From contig CAZXFF010000058.1 of assembly GCA_964640305.1 (NCBI GenBank), positions 1 through 11,824 of the forward strand: a stretch of 11,824 nt of DNA, given 5' to 3'. The DNA is from Coprenecus sp964640305. GTDB lineage: Bacteria; Bacteroidota; Bacteroidia; Bacteroidales; UBA932. The translations under genes and the position numbers were made by a program. Each line of letters starts with the position of its first letter. Positions within the stretch are counted from its first letter, which is position 1. The notes under the pieces are model-generated. The model was not told where the DNA came from and ran no database searches. It worked only from the letters and a program-made list of their open reading frames with translations. Of this stretch, positions 7,478 to 11,824 are shown in pieces.

Positions 7478-9106
7478 ATGGATTTTAACAGGATGTATAT
7501 GAAAAAATCTGTTTTACGTTTTTGGGCCGGGGCTGCCGGAGGCTTTTGGGGTATGCTCACGGCTGTGTTTGCGGCATCGGTTCTGGCAGCAGGATGCTCC
7601 GGGGTTGTGCAGGACCCGTATGTAGTGGTTGCACCTTCCGCTTTTGCGGAGGATGCCGAGCAGTGGGAGCAGGTGGTTTCCCGGCTGCAGGTCCGTCATG
7701 GGGCGGAAGTATTGCGCTTCGATACTGTTCCGATGGAACTCGAGGCGGAGCTGAAGCAGCTCAATCCCCGCTATGTGGCGGTGGTGGATGTTCCGGAGAA
7801 TATCGGCAGGGACTATGTCATTGAATTGAACAGGATGAGCCGCCGGATGGATGCAGATCCCTATGCGGATTTCCTTTGGGGAATCATTACCGGCTACGAT
7901 GCAGCTGCGGCGTTGAGGATGGTGGAACATTCCGTTGAACCGATGGTGATTCGTACCGGGGTGGCAACGATCAAGGAGCTGGAGGCTGCGAAGTGGTTCG
8001 ATTCCTATGCTTTCGTGGATGACCACAAGGTGGGGATGTGCGGAGAGAAAAAGGCAGGGGAGGACTCTTTGACCTATCGGGAAATAACCTACAGGACGGA
8101 TATGGAAGGAGCGAACGAGCGGATCCGCAAGTTTGTGGAAAAACGTTTCGGGAAGGATGTTCCGGATGTGCTCCGCCAGTTCCTGGAATATTACGAGTCC
8201 TATGAACCGGATCTGGTGGTGACAGCCTCCCATGCGACCGAGAATAATCTGGAAATGCCCGGTTCGGTGGGCAACCTGCACTGCAGGGACGGAAGGCTGA
8301 CTGTGGATTATCCCGGGGAACAGCGCTTTGTGCAGGACAGGGACAGCAGGATGGTATATCTGCCCATCGGCAATTGTCTTATCGGCAATATGAACAATAC
8401 CCGCAACAGTATGGCTGCGGCATGGATGAACAGCCAGCAGGCAGCGACGTTTGTGGGCTACGTGGTTACCACCTGGTACGGACGCAACGGCTGGGGTGGT
8501 CTCAAATATCTGATTACCAACCCCGGAAGGTACTCTGTGCCAGAGGCATTCTACATGAACCAGCAGGATATGATGGCGCAGATGGCAGAATGGAACGAGG
8601 CTCTCACGGATGCTCCTTTCGACTACGATACCGCCTACTTCAAGGCACTGCCGCCGGTATTGGCGGAAATGGCGGCTCCTGCGGAATTGTCCGGTGACGA
8701 GATGTTCTTCTGGCTTGGATTCTGGCACGACAGGGATGTACTGGCTTATTACGGGGACCCGAAGTGGAATGTCAGGATGCAGGAGGTTCCCGGCGAGACC
8801 GATTTTACGGTAACTTCAAGATTCGAAAGGGTGGATCCTGCCGAAAACGGAGGGGCTTCCCGCAAGTGCGTTGTGACTGTGGAGACTTCGGAAGGTTTCA
8901 GCCTCCGCAGGATGCAGGGGGACGGTTTCAAGGAAGAGCATGTCCTGGATCTGCCGTTCAGCTATTTTTTCCCCACACGTCTCGACAATCCCCGCCTGAC
9001 AGCCGGGGAGGACAGGCATATCGTGGTGGACGAGAACTTCCTGCTTATGTATGATCCCGCTTTCGAACCGGGTCAGACCTATACAATAGAGATTCTATGC
9101 GACTGA
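7478..9106 (+). CDS. Lipoprotein of unknown function with a possible clan-CD-like peptidase fold
   Basis: I do not recognise this family. The 542-residue product starts with a basic segment (MKKSVLRFW), a hydrophobic stretch and a lipobox VLAAGC with Cys40, so it should be a lipid-anchored envelope protein; no clear surface-export signal follows the Cys (SGVVQD). The ATG at 7478 fits the promoter; the ATG at 7499 gives a more typical signal peptide (Cys33) and is a good alternative. The middle has a hydrophobic strand ending in His (DLVVTASHAT, His252) and, 48 residues later, one ending in Cys (VYLPIGNCLIGN, Cys300), then SMAAAWMNSQQAATFVGYVV and a WYGRNGWGG motif. The order resembles caspase- and gingipain-type (clan CD) peptidases, where His and Cys end adjacent strands; this is an inference from pattern only. 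The C-terminal 110 or so residues are beta-rich, Ig-like in look. It forms a single-gene unit with its own promoter and terminator. Confidence 0.85.
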   Translation: MDFNRMYMKKSVLRFWAGAAGGFWGMLTAVFAASVLAAGCSGVVQDPYVVVAPSAFAEDAEQWEQVVSRLQVRHGAEVLRFDTVPMELEAELKQLNPRYVAVVDVPENIGRDYVIELNRMSRRMDADPYADFLWGIITGYDAAAALRMVEHSVEPMVIRTGVATIKELEAAKWFDSYAFVDDHKVGMCGEKKAGEDSLTYREITYRTDMEGANERIRKFVEKRFGKDVPDVLRQFLEYYESYEPDLVVTASHATENNLEMPGSVGNLHCRDGRLTVDYPGEQRFVQDRDSRMVYLPIGNCLIGNMNNTRNSMAAAWMNSQQAATFVGYVVTTWYGRNGWGGLKYLITNPGRYSVPEAFYMNQQDMMAQMAEWNEALTDAPFDYDTAYFKALPPVLAEMAAPAELSGDEMFFWLGFWHDRDVLAYYGDPKWNVRMQEVPGETDFTVTSRFERVDPAENGGASRKCVVTVETSEGFSLRRMQGDGFKEEHVLDLPFSYFFPTRLDNPRLTAGEDRHIVVDENFLLMYDPAFEPGQTYTIEILCD

Positions 9107-9138
9107 GAACGCGGAAGTGATTCCGGAGCATGAATGAT

Positions 9139-9175
9139 AAAGGCCAGGTGTCGGAGATTCTGCACTTGGCCTTTT
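9139..9175 (+). terminator. Intrinsic terminator after the lipoprotein gene
   Basis: A 12-bp stem pairs 9139-9150 (AAAGGCCAGGTG) with 9163-9174 (CACTTGGCCTTT), with one G-U pair and a 12-base loop, and runs into a short T tract at 9172-9175. It lies 32 bases after the stop at 9106. The T tract is short but the stem is long and GC-rich. Confidence 0.75.
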
Positions 9176-9286
9176 CAGTTAGGGTAGCAGGGGAGGGGGT
9201 AGGACACACTGCCGCACTCATCCACACCGCCCGGAATACGCGGAAAAGTGGGCGTTGTGGAATCACGTGAACAGCTTATCCATTGC

Positions 9287-9405
9287 GAGAATGGTTTCTA
9301 GGGCACATCGGTCAGCGTATGTTCTTCGCAGGTGTACCGCGCTGTTTGTGGAAGTGTGCTGGTACTCTGATAGTTATGGGAAAGGGGTCGGTTCACCTGC
9401 GGAGG
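9287..9405. repeat. Copy 1 of a 141-bp-period direct repeat with internal inverted arms
   Basis: Aligns without gaps to 9428-9546. The last 49 bases (9357-9405) are identical in the two copies; the first part is diverged. Within the unit the arms TTCGCAGGTGTACC (9325-9338) and GGTTCACCTGCGGA (9390-9403) are near-complementary, enclosing about 51 bases, so the unit can fold as a long stem-loop. It could be an intergenic repeat or a small non-autonomous element. Confidence 0.85.
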
Positions 9406-9427
9406 GGTGTTGCGGACTGACCGGCCT

Positions 9428-9546
9428 GAGAAGCATGTCTGGGGCACATTGGCCGTAACGGAGCTTCCGCAGGTGTACCGCGCGGTTTGCGGGAATATGC
9501 TGGTACTCTGATAGTTATGGGAAAGGGGTCGGTTCACCTGCGGAGG
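9428..9546. repeat. Copy 2 of the 141-bp-period direct repeat with internal inverted arms
   Basis: Second copy of 9287-9405. Its arms TCCGCAGGTGTACC (9466-9479) and GGTTCACCTGCGGA (9531-9544) are complementary at 13 of 14 positions, a better pair than in copy 1. Weaker similarity to copy 1 continues past 9546 toward the tyrA stop at 9573. The spacing of 141 is a multiple of three. Confidence 0.85.
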
Positions 9547-9572
9547 CGGTTGGCAGACAGATTGCGATTCCG

Positions 9573-10367
9573 TTATTCGAGGTTGGTACGGACTTTGTCC
9601 AGGAACTTTTTCATTCCAGGGGAATCCTTTGCCTTAACCATTTCCAGCAGCCCTCCGAGTTCGTTTATGATTTTCTCCAGCTGGTCCGGCGTGCGTGGAT
9701 TGAACAGTATTTCGGTGAGCAGGTAATCATCTTCGGACAGAAGCCCGTGTGCGATTGCCATGTGTTTCTTGAACGTGGTCCCGGGAGCGTCCTGATGCTT
9801 CATGACGGAAGCGAATACCAGTGTGGAGGCAAAAGGTACCGACAATGAATATGCCACCACCTCGTCGTGGCCGTCAAAGGTATATTCCCGTATGTTCAGT
9901 TTGAGGGAACTGAACAGGTCCTTGAAGAAAATCTTGCCCAGATAGTCCGATTCGGATATCAATATCGCATTTTCCGTCTGCAGGTTCCCGAGGTTGGCGA
10001 ATGTGGGTCCGAACATGGGGTGTACGGATACAAACCGGAAGCCTGACTCTTTGTAGAACTCTTTGAGTCCCGTCTTGACCGAGGCTATGTCTGCGAGGAT
10101 ACAGTCTTTGCCAAGATGGGGTATGACACTCCGGAATGCATCTATGGTATGGTTAAGAGTGACGCAGTTTATTACCATTTCCGGTGCGAATTCTTCCACC
10201 TCCGCATAGCTGGAGAATCTCAGCGCATTGTATATGAAACGCATCCGCTTCGGGTCTGCATCCATAACCGCAACATTATGGCTGAAACTGAGGAGGTCGG
10301 TGAAGAATGAGCCCATCTTGCCGGCTCCCAATATGAGGATACGCATGTTTCTCGATTCTTTGTCCAT
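9573..10367 (-). CDS. tyrA: Prephenate dehydrogenase
   Basis: Oxidatively decarboxylates prephenate to 4-hydroxyphenylpyruvate with NAD(P)+, the committed step to tyrosine. The 264-residue product opens with a Rossmann site GAGKMGS at 14-20 (the GxGxxG pattern) and an acidic residue, Asp36, at the end of the second strand, which favours NAD+. HPMFGPT at 116-122 and the helical segment DGHDEVVAYSLSVPFAST are typical of TyrA. There is no ACT domain and no fused chorismate mutase; the mutase is on the adjacent DAHP synthase. The ATG at 10367 has an AGGG just upstream; the ATG at 10346 (MRILILGAGKMG) is the start I remember for Bacteroides homologues and is an equally plausible alternative. It is the last gene of the minus-strand aromatic operon, 13 bases after aroF. 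No obvious intrinsic terminator follows; the repeat pair does. Confidence 0.95.
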   Translation of the reverse strand: MDKESRNMRILILGAGKMGSFFTDLLSFSHNVAVMDADPKRMRFIYNALRFSSYAEVEEFAPEMVINCVTLNHTIDAFRSVIPHLGKDCILADIASVKTGLKEFYKESGFRFVSVHPMFGPTFANLGNLQTENAILISESDYLGKIFFKDLFSSLKLNIREYTFDGHDEVVAYSLSVPFASTLVFASVMKHQDAPGTTFKKHMAIAHGLLSEDDYLLTEILFNPRTPDQLEKIINELGGLLEMVKAKDSPGMKKFLDKVRTNLE

Positions 10368-10380
10368 AGCCCTGCGTGTA

Positions 10381-11463
10381 TTATTGTCCGTTCATTACCT
10401 TCACCTGTACATTTACGGACTCTTCGTGGATGGCCTTCATTATTTCTGCTACGAAAGCGGGGTCCAGTCCCAATTCGGAGCCGGCATTGCATCTGTTTTC
10501 CAGAATGTCGCTGTATCTGCCAGTCTGAAGTACAGGCATGTTGTGTTCCTTCTTGTAGATTCCTATTTCCCTTGAAACCCTCATCCGTTTGGCAAGAAGT
10601 TCCAGCAGGCTGTTGTCGATGCCGTCTATCTGTTTTCTGAGTATGGCAATGTTTTCCGTAGTCTGCTGATTGTCCCTTACGACGAGCATGTTCAGGATAT
10701 ATTCGAGGACATCGGGAGTAACCTGCTGTGCAGCATCGCTCAGGGCCTGGTCCGGATTGCAATGGGACTCTATTATCAGACCTCCGAATTTGAGGTCGAG
10801 CGCCTGCTGCGATATGGGGGCCACCAGCTCTCTCTTTCCGCCGATATGGCTGGGGTCGCAGAGCATAAGCATGTCCGGGTATCTCCTTTTAAGTTCGATG
10901 GGGATATGCCACAAGGGGTCGTTCCTGTAGATTTTCTTGTCGTACGAACTGAATCCCCTGTGGATTGCCCCGAGCTGCCTTATCCCTGCACGGTACAGCC
11001 TTTCAAAGGCGCCTACCCATAATTCCAGGTCCGGACTCAGGGGATTCTTGACCAGGATTGGCATGTCCACTCCTTTGAGTGCATCTGCAAGTTCCTGCAT
11101 TGCAAAGGGATTTGCTACGGTCCTTGCCCCTACCCAAAGGATATCCACCCCGGCTTTGATGGCCTCGAATACATGGTGGGGCGTCGCAACCTCCGTTGCC
11201 GTAAGCATACCGTAAGTATTCTTGACTTCCTTCAGCCAGGACAGGCCCTCGGTTCCTACCCCCTCGAACCCGCCCGGTTTGGTACGCGGTTTCCATATCC
11301 CTGCCCGGAAAATCCTGATTCCTCTTGAAGAAAGTTCCTTTGCGGTTTCCATCACCTGTTCCCGGCTTTCCGCGCTGCAGGGGCCTGCAATCACGACAGG
11401 GCGCTTGTTGTCCAGTCCTTTGAATGAAAGACTTTCTATATCCATTTTCATTGTGGGTGTCAT
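10381..11463 (-). CDS. aroF: Bifunctional DAHP synthase / chorismate mutase
   Basis: The N-terminal type I-beta DAHP synthase (about residues 1-265) condenses phosphoenolpyruvate and erythrose 4-phosphate, the first step of the shikimate pathway. The C-terminal AroQ-type chorismate mutase (about 271-355) makes prephenate for TyrA, so the enzyme covers the entry point and the branch point. Synthase motifs: AGPCSAE with the metal-ligand Cys29, AGIWKPRTKPGGFEG, TATEVATPHH, WVGARTVANPFAMQE, LVKNP, AIHRGFSSYDKK, CDPSHIGGKRE and ESHCNP. Mutase motifs: LRKQIDGID, LLAKRMRVSREIGIYKK and HEESV. In the characterised Prevotella homologue with this domain order, prephenate inhibits the synthase through the mutase domain, so the same feedback is likely. 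The ATG at 11463 is used; ATGs at 11451 and 11445 are also possible. It follows the aminotransferase stop by 21 bases and precedes tyrA by 13, as one operon. Confidence 0.96.
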   Translation of the reverse strand: MTPTMKMDIESLSFKGLDNKRPVVIAGPCSAESREQVMETAKELSSRGIRIFRAGIWKPRTKPGGFEGVGTEGLSWLKEVKNTYGMLTATEVATPHHVFEAIKAGVDILWVGARTVANPFAMQELADALKGVDMPILVKNPLSPDLELWVGAFERLYRAGIRQLGAIHRGFSSYDKKIYRNDPLWHIPIELKRRYPDMLMLCDPSHIGGKRELVAPISQQALDLKFGGLIIESHCNPDQALSDAAQQVTPDVLEYILNMLVVRDNQQTTENIAILRKQIDGIDNSLLELLAKRMRVSREIGIYKKEHNMPVLQTGRYSDILENRCNAGSELGLDPAFVAEIMKAIHEESVNVQVKVMNGQ

Positions 11464-11484
11464 AATCGTATCTGTAGTTTATTG

Positions 11485-11775
11485 TTATTGTCCGTTTTCC
11501 ATGTTTTCAATTCTCCGGAGAGCTTCTTCCAGTTTATCTTCCTTGCAGCACAGCGAAATCCTCATGTAGGAAGCACCGCTGTCTCCGAAAATGATTCCCG
11601 GGGTTACGAAGACTCTGGCTCCATGGAGAATCCTGTCGCATACTGCTTTGCTGTCGGTATCGCGGTCCCTCAATTTACCCCAAAGGAAGAGACCTGCCTG
11701 GTCCGGATTTACGTCTGTACCTATTCTGTCCATTATCTTCGCAGCAAGTTCCCGCCTGTGCGAATATACCAGCTG
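11485..11775 (-). pseudogene. C-terminal part of a PLP-dependent class I/II aminotransferase, frame broken at about 11775
   Basis: About 97 codons of a PLP aminotransferase of the type found beside aroF-CM and tyrA in Bacteroidales, where it probably makes phenylalanine/tyrosine or related amino acids from the keto acids. Visible family features: VYSHRRELAAKIMDRIG helix, DQAGLFLWGKL, GARVFVTPGIIFG, and YMRISLCCKEDKLEEA, whose Arg corresponds to the substrate-carboxylate-binding Arg of the fold. Reading upstream, similarity stops after Leu-Val-Tyr (about 11772) and a TGA stop occurs at 11779-11781, so the N-terminal three quarters, including the PLP lysine, are absent here. The sequence beyond looks like an insertion-sequence end, so the gene is probably interrupted. 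The alternative is an assembly or library junction. An internal ATG at 11733 would give only 82 residues and no active site. Confidence 0.8.
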
Positions 11776-11824
11776 AATTCAACTTGCAAATGCAACAGAA
11801 TTCTGATTAATAATTTGTTTAAAT
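11776..11824. mobile_element. Probable terminus of an insertion sequence (IS30-like end), cut by window edge
   Basis: At the point where the aminotransferase frame fails, composition changes to AT-rich. The stretch AATTCAACTTGCAAATGCAACA (11776-11797) resembles what I recall of the IS30 right terminal repeat (ATTCAATCTGTCAATGCAACA), including the closing ATGCAACA. No transposase is within the window, so the family is tentative. Two GAATTC sites (11775-11780 and 11800-11805) bracket the stretch, which also leaves room for a cloning or assembly artefact. Confidence 0.4.

Larger units (their letters stand above)
9107..9572. other. 466-bp intergenic region between the lipoprotein gene and tyrA
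   Basis: This gap, between convergent genes, holds the lipoprotein terminator (9139-9175), about 110 bases of GC-rich sequence in which I see nothing definite (9176-9286), and two copies of a repeat at 141-bp spacing (9287-9405 and 9428-9546). No RNA gene is visible. A minus-strand frame stays open through both repeats (9298-9537, from a GTG) but I do not call it a gene. Confidence 0.6.

Noticed and set aside
7514..8728. A 404-codon open frame on the minus strand opposite the lipoprotein gene
   Set aside because: It is rich in His, Pro, Arg and Ile without family motifs, has no promoter, and lies wholly opposite a gene with a signal peptide, promoter and terminator. It is a shadow of GC-rich codon use.
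9298..9537. 79-codon minus-strand frame as an annotated gene
   Set aside because: It starts at a GTG with no visible promoter or ribosome site, consists almost wholly of the repeat, and matches no family I know. It is kept as a finding, not called as a CDS.
9287..9546. CRISPR-like direct repeats
   Set aside because: There are only two copies, units are over 100 bp, the 'spacer' is itself partly similar between copies, and no cas gene is nearby.

Overview
The window reads as chromosomal DNA of a member of the Bacteroidota, most likely order Bacteroidales. Three things point there. Several intergenic gaps carry the Bacteroidota-type promoter (a TAnnTTTG -7 box, some with an upstream TTG). The run aminotransferase, DAHP synthase fused to a C-terminal chorismate mutase, prephenate dehydrogenase is the usual Bacteroidales aromatic amino acid operon. 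The TyrA and AroF-CM proteins closely resemble what I remember of Bacteroides homologues. I cannot name the family or genus from sequence alone.

Layout, left to right. (1) 1-1902, plus: a gene cut by the left edge that encodes WG beta-repeats, a charged helical middle, a beta-rich linker domain and a C-terminal caspase (C14) domain with an intact His/Cys dyad. (2) 1897-2355, minus: a Bcp-type peroxiredoxin whose stop overlaps the caspase gene tail to tail. (3) 2442-6291, plus: a two-gene operon of a bifunctional NAD(P)HX epimerase/dehydratase and a short UvrA-like double ABC ATPase that lacks the UvrB-binding domain. Bcp and this operon diverge from an 86-bp gap holding one promoter box for each direction. 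(4) 6307-7221, minus: glutaminase. (5) 7478-9106, plus: a single-gene unit for a lipoprotein with an unrecognised, possibly clan-CD-like, extracytoplasmic domain; it has a near-perfect promoter and a good intrinsic terminator. (6) 9107-9572: a 466-bp gap with that terminator and two copies of a repeat at exactly 141 bp spacing. (7) 9573 to the right edge, minus: tyrA, aroF-CM and the last 97 or so codons of an aminotransferase. The aminotransferase frame breaks at about 11775 in AT-rich sequence that resembles the end of an IS30-family insertion sequence.

Most of the window is housekeeping metabolism: peroxide detoxification, repair of damaged NAD(P)H, glutamine hydrolysis and the prephenate/tyrosine branch. 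The less ordinary parts are the WG-repeat caspase, the lipoprotein with a His/Cys arrangement like that of caspases and gingipains, the 141-bp repeat pair that keeps one minus-strand frame open, and the apparent insertion breakpoint in the aminotransferase. I see no tRNA, rRNA, CRISPR array or complete mobile element, and no convincing multi-gene novel system.
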